From positions 62,001 through 126,000 of the forward strand of contig NZ_PTRA01000003.1 in NCBI RefSeq assembly GCF_002943425.1: a DNA stretch of 64,000 nucleotides, read 5' to 3'. The notes under the pieces are model-generated. The model saw only the letters and a program-made list of their open reading frames with translations. It ran no database searches and was not told the DNA's origin. Position numbers and translations under genes: made by a program. Shown piece after piece: positions 17,925-27,114 of this stretch (positions within the stretch are counted from its first letter, which is position 1; every line of letters begins with the position of its first letter). This DNA is from Siphonobacter curvatus. GTDB taxonomy: Bacteria > Bacteroidota > Bacteroidia > Cytophagales > Spirosomataceae.

Positions 17925-18377
17925 ATGACACTGATTAGTAAGTACCTTTCCGTTGTACTGGCTTCCATGCTGAAGTTTGTCGGCGGACCACTGGCGGGTT
18001 TAGCCCTCCAGTTATCATTGCTGGAAACCATCGTTTGCACCGTCGTTGGAATGATGGTCAGCGTCTTCCTGTTTACCTTTCTGGGCCAGTGGCTTCGGCT
18101 GGTTTGGGAAGACTTACGTAAAAGCAAGCGGAAGCGTTTTAGCAAAAGCACGCGGCGGGCCGTTCGTATTTACCGGAAATTCGGTATTGCCGGTATTGCC
18201 TGTCTGACACCCTTACTGTTTACGCCCATCGGCGGTACTCTGCTGGCGGTATCCTTTAAAGCATCGCCGCTGCGTATTCTGAGCTGGATGCTGGTATTTG
18301 CCGTACTCTGGGCCGTGGTGTTTAGCTGGGCGTTTTACAATCTGTCTGCGGTGCAGGACTGGTTTATTAAAAAGTAA
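17925..18377 (+). CDS. Small integral membrane protein
   Basis: This 150-residue protein has three or four hydrophobic segments (about 8-30, 33-55, 90-110, 115-140) and a very basic loop (DLRKSKRKRFSKSTRRAVR) that should be cytoplasmic. The GIAGIACLTPLLFTPIGGTLLAVSF segment recalls the DedA/small multidrug export (COG2426) group, but I cannot assign it. It starts 6 bases after upp. Its transcript ends at the hairpin at 18419-18460. Confidence 0.72.
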   Translation: MTLISKYLSVVLASMLKFVGGPLAGLALQLSLLETIVCTVVGMMVSVFLFTFLGQWLRLVWEDLRKSKRKRFSKSTRRAVRIYRKFGIAGIACLTPLLFTPIGGTLLAVSFKASPLRILSWMLVFAVLWAVVFSWAFYNLSAVQDWFIKK

Positions 18378-18418
18378 GAGCAATAGAGGGCCGTAGTGCA
18401 TACGGTAGTAAATACAAA

Positions 18419-18460
18419 GAAAGCCCTTCAAGTCCGGATCCTCTCAGGCGAAGGGCTTTC
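18419..18460. terminator. Hairpin terminator between convergent genes
   Basis: An 11-base perfect stem GAAAGCCCTTC / GAAGGGCTTTC with a 20-base loop lies between the small membrane protein gene (+) and the fRMsr gene (-). The minus-strand side is followed by TTTGTATTTA, so it works best for the minus-strand gene. Confidence 0.75.
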
Positions 18461-18514
18461 CCATTATAAGCATACATACAACGCAGGATTAACTGAAAAC
18501 CGTCAACGGCAAAC

Positions 18515-19012
18515 TCAGTAATTCGTACGGGCCAGTTTTTCAATGATTCGCATGATTTGCTCAAGTCCCTGGCGGTCTTCTTCGTGGAAATCGTCGAGCT
18601 GATCGCTGTCCACGTCCAGTACCAGAAAAACTTCCTGATTGACATCAAAAGCGGGGAGGACAATCTCCGAACGGGAAGCCGACGAACAGGCAATATGTCC
18701 CGGAAAGGCGTCCACATCGGGTACTAGAACCGTCTGCTGCGTGGTATAGGCGTGCCCACAAACGCCCTTGTTGAAGTCAATCCGCGTACAGGCGATGGGC
18801 CCCTGAAAAGGTCCCAGAACAAGTTGATTATTTTTCCGCAGGTAAAAGCCAACCCAGAAAAAATCAAAGGTTTGTTTCAGGGCAGCCGCAATGTTGGCCA
18901 GATTGGCTACAAAGTCGTCTTCACCCTCTACAAGGGCTTCAATCTGGGGTACCAGACTTTCGTAGAGTTCCTGACGGGAAGTGGTTTCGGGAATGAATAA
19001 GTTTTCGGCCAT
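18515..19012 (-). CDS. msrC: Free methionine-(R)-sulfoxide reductase (GAF domain)
   Basis: This 165-residue single GAF-domain enzyme reduces free methionine-R-sulfoxide, protecting against oxidative damage. The three catalytic/resolving cysteines of the family are present: C75 (IACTRIDF), C85 (KGVCGHAY) and C109 (HIACSSASRSE), as are FFWVGFYL and the late VLDVDSDQLDDF block. Length and layout are typical for the family. It lies 40 bases downstream of the LacI-type regulator gene on the same strand, so the two could be cotranscribed. Confidence 0.9.
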   Translation of the reverse strand: MAENLFIPETTSRQELYESLVPQIEALVEGEDDFVANLANIAAALKQTFDFFWVGFYLRKNNQLVLGPFQGPIACTRIDFNKGVCGHAYTTQQTVLVPDVDAFPGHIACSSASRSEIVLPAFDVNQEVFLVLDVDSDQLDDFHEEDRQGLEQIMRIIEKLARTNY

Positions 19013-19052
19013 ACTAACAATACGTGTTTCTTTTGAATCAATGGCTGGCTTG

Positions 19053-20051
19053 CTAATGAATGACCAGCTGGGTTTCTACCCAAAGTTCCTGATACGGAAT
19101 TTCCTCCGGACTCTGGATGAGTTGCAGGAGCAGTTCAGCGGCCTTTTCGCCCATGGTATACGCAAACTGATCGACCGATGCCAGAGGCGGGTGAGCAGCG
19201 TATTCCATCATGGGCAGGTTCGCAAAACTTACAAAATACACATCCTGATTTGGAATCAGACCCAGAGCCTGGGTCCGCTCCATGGCGTAGAGGGAAATGT
19301 AATCATTGAAGGCAACAATGGCCTGTGGTTTTGGTTCACGGCTGAGCAGATAGTCGACTTTCGCCTGCGTATCGGCTTTCGATAAATCCGAAGAACAGAC
19401 GTACGAAGGATCGATGGGCAGGTGCCGCTCTTTCATCGCTTGTAAATAGCCCTGCTGACGTTCCTCGGAAACTTCCAGCTGAGCCGGACCATTGAGCAGA
19501 GCAATGCGTTCGAGGCCACGGTCGGCCAGAAAATCAACCAGCTCGCGGGCGGCGGTACTGATATTACTGCGAACTTTATGCGCAGGCAGTCGCCGGGGGA
19601 CGCGGTCAAAAAACACGACGGGAATGCCAAAGCTTTCCAGCTCCTTGAAATGCAGATAATGATGCGTTTCCGCCGAAATGGAAGCAATGACGCCATCTAC
19701 CCGACTGGCTAGAAAGGTAGCCAAAGCTCCTTTTTCGCGTTCCAGTTCATCCCGCGACTGACTAATGACGACGTTGTACCCCGTTAGGACATCTTCAATG
19801 GCCGTAATGGCCGTCGAGAAAAATTCTTCTTTCAGAAAGGGCAATACTACGCCAATGGTACGGGTATGTTTTTTCTTGAGTACCAACGCCGCCGGATTGG
19901 GCCGGTACTGCAATTGACGGGCCAGTTCCCAGACGCGTTCGCGGGTACGCAGGCCGATGCGTGGGTTGTTCTGCAAGGCCCGCGAAACCGTGGAGATCGA
20001 AACGCCTAACTCCTGGGCAATTTGCTTGATGGTGGCTTGGCTTTTTTGCAT
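19053..20051 (-). CDS. LacI-family transcriptional regulator
   Basis: This 332-residue regulator has an N-terminal helix-turn-helix (ATIKQIAQELGVSISTVSRA, about 6-25) and hinge (NPRIGLRTRERVWELARQL), followed by a periplasmic-binding-protein-like effector domain (TIGVVLPFLKEEFFS; VDGVIAS; FFDRVPR; AIVAFNDYISLYAM). It is transcribed divergently from galK-galT, and an imperfect LacI-type palindrome lies in the shared intergenic region. It most likely represses the gal genes and itself, with galactose or a derivative as effector; that is inferred from position. Confidence 0.9.
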   Translation of the reverse strand: MQKSQATIKQIAQELGVSISTVSRALQNNPRIGLRTRERVWELARQLQYRPNPAALVLKKKHTRTIGVVLPFLKEEFFSTAITAIEDVLTGYNVVISQSRDELEREKGALATFLASRVDGVIASISAETHHYLHFKELESFGIPVVFFDRVPRRLPAHKVRSNISTAARELVDFLADRGLERIALLNGPAQLEVSEERQQGYLQAMKERHLPIDPSYVCSSDLSKADTQAKVDYLLSREPKPQAIVAFNDYISLYAMERTQALGLIPNQDVYFVSFANLPMMEYAAHPPLASVDQFAYTMGEKAAELLLQLIQSPEEIPYQELWVETQLVIH

Positions 20052-20086
20052 GATCCCCTGTTAAATCTACTTCATTCGTGTACTTG

Positions 20087-20100
20087 TGCAATGCTTTGCA
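20087..20100. promoter_or_regulatory. Candidate LacI-family operator
   Basis: TGCAATGCTTTGCA fits the LacI-family operator pattern TGNAAN-CG-NTTNCA except that the central pair is GC. It lies 36 bases before the regulator start and about 119 bases before galK, the expected site for shared control. Confidence 0.55.
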
Positions 20101-20218
20101 ATCCCTGATCCATTGGTTTCTACGTCTTGCGGACGAATGTAATACGGACGATCGCCAATGAATCTCACAAAATACGTGTTCTTTTGAATACAAAATCTTA
20201 ATACGACGCATTACCTCA

Positions 20219-21403
20219 ATGATTATGGATCCTCTCGTTACTGCCATTATAGAAACCTTCCGTGCTTCGTTCGGAACTGAACCGGCCTTGTTGGTTCGTT
20301 CTCCGGGACGAATCAACCTCATTGGTGAGCACACGGATTACAATATGGGCTTTGTACTACCTGCGGCGATTGATCGCGAAATGTTTTTCGCCATTAGTCC
20401 CCGCACGGATAACGTATGTCGTACGATTGCGTATAACCTAAACCGCCAAGAAACGTTTGCGACGGATCAGCTGGAGAAAACGGAAGAAAAGTGGACGTAC
20501 TACCTCAAAGGCGTTATCGATCAGATTCAGAAACTGGGTTACGAATTTCATGGCTTTGATCTGGTCTTTGGTGGAAATATTCCGGTAGGAGCGGGCGTCT
20601 CTTCTTCAGCGGCTCTGGAAGCGGGGCTGGCCTTTGCCATTAATGAACTGTATCAGCTGGGCATTCCCAAGATGGCCCTGGTGCAACTTTGCCAGCGGGC
20701 CGAGAATCAGTTTGTGGGCCTCAACTGCGGGATCATGGATATGTTCGCTTCGCTGATGGGGGATACGGATGCTGTAATCCGTCTGGACTGCCGTTCGCTG
20801 GAATACGAATACTTTCCTTTTACGCAGGACCAACACGTACTGGTGTTGTGCGATACGGGCGTAAAACATTCCCTGGGAACCTCTGAATACAACACCCGGC
20901 GAGCCGAATGCGAACGAGGTGTGGCTATTCTACAGGCTCATAAACCCAGTATACAGAGCCTGCGGGATGTGAGTATCGAGTTCTTGCAGGAACACCAGGC
21001 TGAGTTTGATCCAGTAACGTATAAACGTTGTAAATACATTGTTGAGGAAATCAACCGCGTTGTGGAAGCCTGTAAGGATTTGCAGAAAGACGATCTGGAA
21101 GCGTTCGGAACGAAAATGTATCAGACCCACGAAGGCCTGCAACATGAGTATGAAGTAAGCTGTGAAGAACTCGACTTTCTGGTGGATCAGGCTCGCCTGA
21201 ATCCGGCGGTACTGGGAGCCCGCATGATGGGGGGGGGCTTCGGCGGATGTACCATCAATCTGATTGAAAAAGGAGCGGCGGATGCTTTCATCGAAACCAT
21301 GACGAAAGCGTACAAGGAATCGCTGAATCTGGATTTAGTAACGCATAAAGTCGTTATCAAAAAAGGCACTTCTCGTCTGGAATCATCGAACGAACGGGTT
21401 TAA
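20219..21403 (+). CDS. galK: Galactokinase
   Basis: This 394-residue GHMP kinase phosphorylates galactose to galactose-1-phosphate in the Leloir pathway. Motifs are the galactose-binding RSPGRINLIGEHTDYNMGFV (about 27-46), the ATP-binding GGNIPVGAGVSSSAALE (about 119-135) and the C-terminal GARMMGGGFGGCTINLI. The start is ATG at 20219; a second ATG two codons later is possible. galT follows after 42 bases in the same direction. Control by the divergent LacI regulator is likely. Confidence 0.96.
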   Translation: MIMDPLVTAIIETFRASFGTEPALLVRSPGRINLIGEHTDYNMGFVLPAAIDREMFFAISPRTDNVCRTIAYNLNRQETFATDQLEKTEEKWTYYLKGVIDQIQKLGYEFHGFDLVFGGNIPVGAGVSSSAALEAGLAFAINELYQLGIPKMALVQLCQRAENQFVGLNCGIMDMFASLMGDTDAVIRLDCRSLEYEYFPFTQDQHVLVLCDTGVKHSLGTSEYNTRRAECERGVAILQAHKPSIQSLRDVSIEFLQEHQAEFDPVTYKRCKYIVEEINRVVEACKDLQKDDLEAFGTKMYQTHEGLQHEYEVSCEELDFLVDQARLNPAVLGARMMGGGFGGCTINLIEKGAADAFIETMTKAYKESLNLDLVTHKVVIKKGTSRLESSNERV

Positions 21404-21445
21404 ACAAGCAACGCCAAACCGAACATCTGAAACGCAACACGCCTC

Positions 21446-22489
21446 ATGAGTGAATTTCAATTTGACGAACATCCGCACCGCCGCTACAATCCGCTGACGG
21501 AAAGCTGGGTGCTGGTGTCGCCCCACCGGACCAAACGTCCCTGGCAGGGACAGGTGGAAAAGTCGGCGGAAGACAAACGACCCTCGTACGATCCAACCTG
21601 CTATTTGTGTCCAACCAATACGCGTTCCAACGGAGAAAAGAATCCGGATTACGAAAACGTATATGTCTTTACGAACGACTTTTCCGCGTTGATTCACGAT
21701 ACGCCCGCCGGACAGGTTTCCGATGGCGAACTGTTTCAGGCAGAAAGCGAATCAGGCATCTGCAAAGTAATTTGTTTCTCGCCCCGGCACGATCTGACCA
21801 TTCCCGAAATGGAAGCCAAAGACATTCGCCGCGTGGTGGATGCCTGGTGTCAGGAGTACGAAGGACTGGGTACGGACCCGAAAATCAATCACGTACAGAT
21901 TTTTGAAAACAAGGGCTTCGTCATGGGTTGCTCCAATCCGCACCCGCACGGTCAGATCTGGGCTCAGTACAGCATTCCCGATGAGCCGTATAAAAAACAG
22001 ATCGCCCAGAAAAAGTACTACGATCGCCACGGGCGAACGCTGTTGAGCGATTACCTGACGAAAGAACTGGAAAAGAAAGAACGAATTCTGTTCGAACACG
22101 AGCATTTCGTAGCTCTGATCCCGTTTTGGGCCGTATGGCCGTACGAGGCGATGATCATTCCAAAACGACCCATGGCATCTATTCTGGAAATGACCAGTGC
22201 CGAACGCGATGGGCTGGCGGAAGCCTACCGCCAGCTGACGATCATCTACGATAATCTTTTTGAAGTATCATTTCCGTACTCGGCGGGTATTCACCAAGCC
22301 CCAACCGACGGCGACGTACACGAAGAATGGCACTGGCACTTTGTGTTTCTGCCGCCGCTGCTGCGTTCCGCAACGGTGAAGAAATTCATGGTAGGCTACG
22401 AAATGCTGGCCAATCCCCAACGCGACATCACACCTGAGCAAAGTGCTCAGCGGCTGCGGGAGTTGCCTCGGGAGCATTATAAGAAGTAG
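21446..22489 (+). CDS. galT: Galactose-1-phosphate uridylyltransferase
   Basis: This 347-residue enzyme exchanges UDP between UDP-glucose and galactose-1-phosphate. The active-site motif [11 protein letters not shown] (around residue 168) holds the nucleophilic His of the HPH triad. The N-terminal [21 protein letters not shown] and the zinc-binding CYLCPTN are typical, as is [19 protein letters not shown] near the C-terminus. It is the second gene of the gal operon and ends before a strong terminator. galE is not in the window. Confidence 0.95.
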   Translation: MSEFQFDEHPHRRYNPLTESWVLVSPHRTKRPWQGQVEKSAEDKRPSYDPTCYLCPTNTRSNGEKNPDYENVYVFTNDFSALIHDTPAGQVSDGELFQAESESGICKVICFSPRHDLTIPEMEAKDIRRVVDAWCQEYEGLGTDPKINHVQIFENKGFVMGCSNPHPHGQIWAQYSIPDEPYKKQIAQKKYYDRHGRTLLSDYLTKELEKKERILFEHEHFVALIPFWAVWPYEAMIIPKRPMASILEMTSAERDGLAEAYRQLTIIYDNLFEVSFPYSAGIHQAPTDGDVHEEWHWHFVFLPPLLRSATVKKFMVGYEMLANPQRDITPEQSAQRLRELPREHYKK

Positions 22490-22602
22490 TTGTTAGGGGA
22501 TGATTGTTTTATGCTATAGTAGATCCGTTTTCGTCCCGCTGAGACGGCTGATCTTTTAATCCATTATACAATCTGGTCAATCAACTCGGTTTCTACCCAT
22601 CG

Positions 22603-22640
22603 AAAAAGGCCCGAACGTTACAGAACGTTCGGGCCTTTTT
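22603..22640. terminator. Strong bidirectional terminator after galT
   Basis: A perfect 17-base stem (AAAAAGGCCCGAACGTT and its complement) closes on the 4-base loop ACAG and carries T-tracts on both strands. It separates galT (+) from the convergent gene at 22662 (-). Confidence 0.92.
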
Positions 22641-22661
22641 TATACGGTCTACAAAAAACGA

Positions 22662-23156
22662 TTAACTCACAACCAAATTAAAAAACCGTTTCATCCAGCT
22701 TTCTGCCGCGGGTACTTCCCATTGGGTACGGAACTCGCCGACCGTTTTGACCTGATTGTTAAACAGGATTGTATGGGGTTGAATGGTACCCGCTTTCACG
22801 GCTGATTTACCCTTGAGGCCGTCTACAGAGTCAATCCCCTGCGGGGTACGGAATACAATCGAGCGATCAAAGAAGTTGATACCCGCCTGTTGACCGATCT
22901 GGCTAATAATTCGGGTAGAGGCGTCGATGGAACAGCCGCTCGCCGCGTAGGCTTTTTCGTCAACGGCCAGCAACACAAAGCGTCCTTCCACGATTTGTAC
23001 CGCATTCGTCAGCGGTTGGCCGTGGGCGGCCCATTCTTCAAACGAGGCCTCCAGCTGCTGCTGAATGGCTTTTTGCTCAGCCGTCGAAAGGCTGCGATCG
23101 GCCTGATATACCCAAAGGCGGGCATGATCCGGCATATGTTCCAACGCAATTCGCAT
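22662..23156 (-). CDS. Conserved Bacteroidota protein of unknown function
   Basis: This 164-residue cytoplasmic protein contains RLWVYQADRSLSTAEQKAI, EEWAAHGQPL and VDEKAYAASGCSIDASTR, a pattern I recall from Bacteroidota proteins often labelled ABC transporter ATPase. No Walker A, Walker B or ABC signature is present, so that label would be wrong. The invariant-looking AASGCSID holds a single Cys. It lies downstream of gmk on the same strand (77 bases) and may be cotranscribed. Function is unknown. Confidence 0.75.
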   Translation of the reverse strand: MRIALEHMPDHARLWVYQADRSLSTAEQKAIQQQLEASFEEWAAHGQPLTNAVQIVEGRFVLLAVDEKAYAASGCSIDASTRIISQIGQQAGINFFDRSIVFRTPQGIDSVDGLKGKSAVKAGTIQPHTILFNNQVKTVGEFRTQWEVPAAESWMKRFFNLVVS

Positions 23157-23233
23157 GATCTTAGTGGTTGGTTGTTGGTAGATAGTTAGTTGTTTCGAGC
23201 TCCGTCAAACCACGAATAACCATCAACGAATAA

Positions 23234-23806
23234 TTATCTTCCAATAAACTCCGAAACGAGTCGTTCCGTTTCCTGGGTTGACGTTTCCAGATCATCATTA
23301 ACCAGAATGACGTCAAACTGATCCTGGAAGGACATTTCGAAGCGTACTTTATAAAGACGTTTGGAGATGCTGTCTTCGGTTTCGGTACCCCGTGAACGTA
23401 AGCGTTGTTCGAGTACTTCCATGGAAGGCACTTTCACAAAAATAGCCAGCGCCCGGTCGCCAAAATATTGCTTCAACTTCAGTCCCCCGCGTACGTCCAC
23501 GTCAAATAAAATGTGTTTGCCCGAAGCCCAAACCCGCTCTACTTCGGACTTAAGTGTGCCGTAGTAGCCACCGGGATACACTTCTTCCCATTCAGCAAAG
23601 GCGTCTTCGTCAATTTTTTGTTTAAACTCGTCGATGCTCAGGAAGTAGTAGTCTTTCCCGTGTTCTTCGGCCCGGCCGCGTTTGTCCCGCGTGCAGGCAG
23701 AGATAGAGAAACCGAACTGATCGGGCTGTGAGGCCAGCAAATGTTTAACGAGTGTTGTTTTTCCGGAACCGGAAGGTGCACAGAAAATAATGGCTTTACC
23801 GTTCAA
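23234..23806 (-). CDS. gmk: Guanylate kinase
   Basis: This 190-residue enzyme phosphorylates GMP to GDP. The P-loop [16 protein letters not shown] opens the protein, followed by [25 protein letters not shown] (GMP-binding, normally S-x-x-TR) and [17 protein letters not shown]. The lid contains [16 protein letters not shown]. Length is normal. A perfect TAnnTTTG promoter box lies about 70 bases upstream. Confidence 0.95.
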   Translation of the reverse strand: MNGKAIIFCAPSGSGKTTLVKHLLASQPDQFGFSISACTRDKRGRAEEHGKDYYFLSIDEFKQKIDEDAFAEWEEVYPGGYYGTLKSEVERVWASGKHILFDVDVRGGLKLKQYFGDRALAIFVKVPSMEVLEQRLRSRGTETEDSISKRLYKVRFEMSFQDQFDVILVNDDLETSTQETERLVSEFIGR

Positions 23807-23874
23807 ACCAATGAAATAGTTAAGGTCTGTTAATGAATAACCCCGGAGCGTACCCCGAGGTCATGATATAGCCT

Positions 23875-23882
23875 CAAAAATA
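23875..23882 (-). promoter_or_regulatory. Candidate -7 box for gmk
   Basis: On the minus strand this reads TATTTTTG, a perfect match to the Bacteroidota -7 element TAnnTTTG, about 70 bases before the gmk ATG. No TTTG -33 box is seen at the right distance. Confidence 0.35.
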
Positions 23883-23963
23883 AATCAGACGGATCAATAT
23901 TGGATATAAAAAACGTAACTTCTTAGCAATGAGAAGGATAGTCTTAAGGCTATATGTGTCGTT

Positions 23964-24257
23964 TTAAAGTTCGTGGATCTTACTTTTGATGCAATCAACC
24001 AGACTTTGCGGTACTGCTTTTTGCTCAACGCGTAATTGTAAGGCTTGCTTAATTGCTTTTTCTAAGTTGTAACCGCGGTTACAGGGTAGACAATTGCCCA
24101 AATTCTGGCGAACGTGTTCGAGTTCCTCGGGACTGGCTTCGCCGTCCAAAGCCATCTGAATGAGTTTCATGCAATTGGCATGGTTCTCACAGTGCTCTTT
24201 CTTAACCACCTTCTCTGCTTCGGCAGATGAACTGGATTCGGGTGTCATGGGAGTCAT
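23964..24257 (-). CDS. Small zinc-finger anti-sigma-like protein
   Basis: This 97-residue soluble protein has a central segment with C-x(n)-H-x7-CxxC (CMKLIQMALDGEASPEELEH, then GNCLPC), reminiscent of the zinc-binding anti-sigma fold. The N-terminus is Ser/Glu-rich. It lies directly downstream of an ECF sigma-factor gene on the same strand, separated by 240 bases that contain a hairpin terminator. It has no membrane segment, so if it is the anti-sigma factor it would be cytoplasmic. A second possible start is ATG at 24248. Confidence 0.7.
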   Translation of the reverse strand: MTPMTPESSSSAEAEKVVKKEHCENHANCMKLIQMALDGEASPEELEHVRQNLGNCLPCNRGYNLEKAIKQALQLRVEQKAVPQSLVDCIKSKIHEL

Positions 24258-24441
24258 GATAAAATAAGATAATTAGCGGGGCTCAATGCACCTCTCTAAA
24301 CGTGGAAAACTGAGGCCAAAATCAATACCTGGTTCTTTTGGTTCCTGAGTTACAGATAATTCTTTCGAAAATAAATTTTAAGGTACGTTACGCTGGAAGA
24401 AAGTAAGACGAACGATTAATCTTTTGGCAGACAGAAAAATA

Positions 24442-24460
24442 GGACTGCTAGAGGCAGTCC
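24442..24460 (-). terminator. Hairpin terminator after the ECF sigma gene
   Basis: A 7-base stem GGACTGC / GCAGTCC with a 5-base loop is followed on the minus strand by TATTTTTCTGTC. It lies 38 bases after the sigma gene stop and before the zinc-finger gene. Confidence 0.65.
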
Positions 24461-24497
24461 ATGCTATAGCAGATTTCTCCGCCAAAAAGTTTCCGTC

Positions 24498-25121
24498 TTA
24501 CAAGGATTCTTCGTCTTCCGAACGCTCACTCGTATCATAACCCATGTAGGTCGCATATGTTTTGAGCTTTTCCTTCAACAACATACGGGCCCGGTGCAGC
24601 CGTGAACGGACCGTACCAATGGGGATATCGAGAATTTTGGCCATTTCTTCGTACGTAAATCCTTCCACGTCACAGAGGATCAGTACCGTACGAAAATCGA
24701 TGGGCAAGGCATTCAGGGCATTCGTAACTTCATCACCCAGCAATTCCTGAACCGTTTCGGCCCGCAAATCGGTGGTCTGACTAGTACCCGCCATTTCTTC
24801 CGAATCGTAGTAGGTTTCTACCTCCTGGTAGTCTACTTTGTTCGGCTCCTTCGACTTACGGCGGTAGTCGTTGATGAAACTATTCTTTAAGATCCGAAAC
24901 AGCCAGGCTTTAGCGTTGGTCCCCTTCTCGAAAGAATTGATGAACCGGAACGCCTTCAGATAGGTGTCCTGAACCAGATCGTTGGCATCGTCCTCGTCTT
25001 GAGTCAGGCGAAAAGCAAAGTTATACATCGACTGGATATGCGGCATGAGCTCCCGGTCGAAGATGGCGTACTTTTCGGACTCTGTATATTGCCGGACGGC
25101 GATAAATTCGTCGGCTGTCAT
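24498..25121 (-). CDS. ECF RNA polymerase sigma factor
   Basis: This 207-residue sigma-70-family protein has region 2 (YNFAFRLTQDEDDANDLVQD, then FRFINSFEKGTNAKAWLFRI) and region 4 (LPIDFRTVLILCDVEGFTYE, then GTVRSRLHRAR). It belongs to the RpoE/SigW-like extracytoplasmic-function class. Its C-terminus is acidic (SERSEDEESL). The downstream zinc-finger protein is its probable partner. The target genes are unknown. Confidence 0.93.
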   Translation of the reverse strand: MTADEFIAVRQYTESEKYAIFDRELMPHIQSMYNFAFRLTQDEDDANDLVQDTYLKAFRFINSFEKGTNAKAWLFRILKNSFINDYRRKSKEPNKVDYQEVETYYDSEEMAGTSQTTDLRAETVQELLGDEVTNALNALPIDFRTVLILCDVEGFTYEEMAKILDIPIGTVRSRLHRARMLLKEKLKTYATYMGYDTSERSEDEESL

Positions 25122-25461
25122 GGCTGTGATAAGTTTTTCGGGCTAAAGCTAAAATATTATTATGAATACAAAAGCCTGCCACTTCAATACTGCTGACAAA
25201 ATGGCTGAACCATAGGGTGTAAGTCTATAGAAAACTGTGCCTGCATACCTAAAGACTATTTCCTAGCGGCTTAGTACCCTGACTATCAAGCGTGAAATTT
25301 TACGATTTCATAAAAATTCTTCTGAAAGGGATTTCTTGAAAAGCCGTACCTTCGCAAATCTATTTGAATTATTTGAATGGCCTTCGTGTTGCATACAACA
25401 GATGTAAAGTTCATTCATTGCTATTCCTAAGCTTGCTAAAATCAAACTTCATCATAGTAGT
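25122..25461. other. Divergent intergenic region upstream of pruA
   Basis: No gene is supported here. The region must hold the promoters of the sigma-factor gene (-) and pruA (+). TACCTTCG at about 25348-25355 resembles the -7 element TAnnTTTG with one mismatch, with a TTCTG roughly 22 bases upstream as a weak -33 candidate, giving a leader of about 100 bases for pruA. Confidence 0.4.
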
Positions 25462-27093
25462 ATGTCCAACGGAATTTATAACGTCCCAATCCCGAAGAAC
25501 GAACCCGTATACGGATACGCCCCCGGTTCACCCGAACGTGAAAAACTGAAAGCTACCCTGGCTGAGTTACGTTCCAAAGAGATTGAGGTCCCTTTATACA
25601 TTGGAAATCAGCAAATTCGTACGAATAAAAAAGTAGCCATTACGCCGCCGCACGATCACCAGCACGTACTGGGCTATTTCTACGAAGGTGGTCCGGAACA
25701 CGTGACCGAGGCCATTGAAGTAGCTTTGCAGGCCCGTCATGCCTGGGCTGTATTACCTTGGCAACAACGTCTGGCGATTTTCCTCAAAGCTGCTGAATTG
25801 TCTGCGACCAAGTACCGGTATCTGTTGAATGCCTCTACCATGCTGGGGCAGTCGAAGAACGCCTTCCAGGCCGAAATCGACGCCGCGTGTGAGTGGGTGG
25901 ATTTTCTACGCTTCAATGTGGCTTTTGCGACAGAAATTTACCGAAATCAACCCATTTCTCCGGATCCTACGATCTGGAATCAGGTAGAGTACCGTCCCTT
26001 AGAAGGGTTCGTGTTTGCGTTAACGCCTTTCAATTTTACGGCTATTTCCGGAAATTTACCGGCTTCGGCGGCCATGATGGGTAACGTGGTCGTCTGGAAA
26101 CCAGCCCCTACGCAGATGTATTCGGCCTATGTGTTGATGCAAATTCTTAAAGAAGCAGGTTTGCCCGACGGCGTGATTAACCTCATTCAGGGCGATGGTC
26201 CGATGATTGGTGATCTGGTCTTCAGTCATTCTGAGTTTGCGGGTATTCACTTCACGGGTAGTACCGCCGTGTTCAAAACGATCTGGAAAAATATTGGTAG
26301 CCACATGGATAGCTACCGGTACTATCCGCGTATTGTGGGCGAAACGGGTGGGAAGGACTTTATGCTTGCCCACGAATCCGCCGATGTAAAAGCCTACGCA
26401 GCGAACCTGTTGCGGGCCGCTTTCGAATTCCAGGGCCAGAAATGTTCCGCCGCTTCCCGGGCCTATATTCCGACCACGCTGTGGGAATCCGTATGGTCAG
26501 AAATGAAAGCCATGCTGGAAACGATGAAAGTAGGGCCGACGGAAGATTTCTCCAATTTCGTGAATGCCGTCATCGATGAGCGGGCTTTCCAGAAAATTAC
26601 GGGCTTCATTGAGCGGGCCCGCCAAAACTCGGCCAACGAGATTATCTGGGGTGGTACGTACGATTCATCCAAAGGCTGGTTTATCGATCCGACGTTGATC
26701 TTGACGACGGATCCGCATTCGGAAACGATGGAACAGGAAATCTTCGGTCCCGTATTGACGATCTATCTGTACGAACCTACGCAGTTTGAAGAAACGCTGA
26801 GCCTGATTGACCGTACGTCGCCGTACGCTCTGACGGGTGCCATCTTCTCGCAGGATCGCTACGCCATTGACTTGGCAAGCCGTAAGTTGGTGAACTCCGC
26901 TGGAAACTTCTACGTAAACGATAAGTGTACGGGAGCCGTGGTGGGTCAGCAGCCCTTCGGCGGTGCCCGGGGCTCCGGAACCAATGACAAGGCAGGTTCG
27001 ATGCAAAACCTGTTGCGTTGGGTATCGGCTCGTACGATTAAAGAAGGATTTGTACCCGCAACGGATTATCGCTATCCGTTTTTAGCGGAATAA
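25462..27093 (+). CDS. pruA: L-glutamate gamma-semialdehyde dehydrogenase
   Basis: This 543-residue aldehyde dehydrogenase oxidises glutamate semialdehyde (from proline) to glutamate. The catalytic Cys lies in FEFQGQKCSAASRAY and the general-base Glu in VGETGGKDFML; NAD binding uses FTGSTAVFK and LTPFNFTAISGNLPA. The N-terminal IYNVPIPKNEPVYGYAPGSP is the usual opening of the stand-alone PruA type in Bacteroidota. No proline dehydrogenase (putA/prodh) is nearby. Full length is normal. Confidence 0.95.
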   Translation: MSNGIYNVPIPKNEPVYGYAPGSPEREKLKATLAELRSKEIEVPLYIGNQQIRTNKKVAITPPHDHQHVLGYFYEGGPEHVTEAIEVALQARHAWAVLPWQQRLAIFLKAAELSATKYRYLLNASTMLGQSKNAFQAEIDAACEWVDFLRFNVAFATEIYRNQPISPDPTIWNQVEYRPLEGFVFALTPFNFTAISGNLPASAAMMGNVVVWKPAPTQMYSAYVLMQILKEAGLPDGVINLIQGDGPMIGDLVFSHSEFAGIHFTGSTAVFKTIWKNIGSHMDSYRYYPRIVGETGGKDFMLAHESADVKAYAANLLRAAFEFQGQKCSAASRAYIPTTLWESVWSEMKAMLETMKVGPTEDFSNFVNAVIDERAFQKITGFIERARQNSANEIIWGGTYDSSKGWFIDPTLILTTDPHSETMEQEIFGPVLTIYLYEPTQFEETLSLIDRTSPYALTGAIFSQDRYAIDLASRKLVNSAGNFYVNDKCTGAVVGQQPFGGARGSGTNDKAGSMQNLLRWVSARTIKEGFVPATDYRYPFLAE

Positions 27094-27114
27094 ATGAATA
27101 AATGCGTAGTAGGT

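Noticed and set aside
25364-25549. 61-codon reading frame overlapping the pruA start
   Set aside because: It runs out of frame into pruA and shows no coding character.
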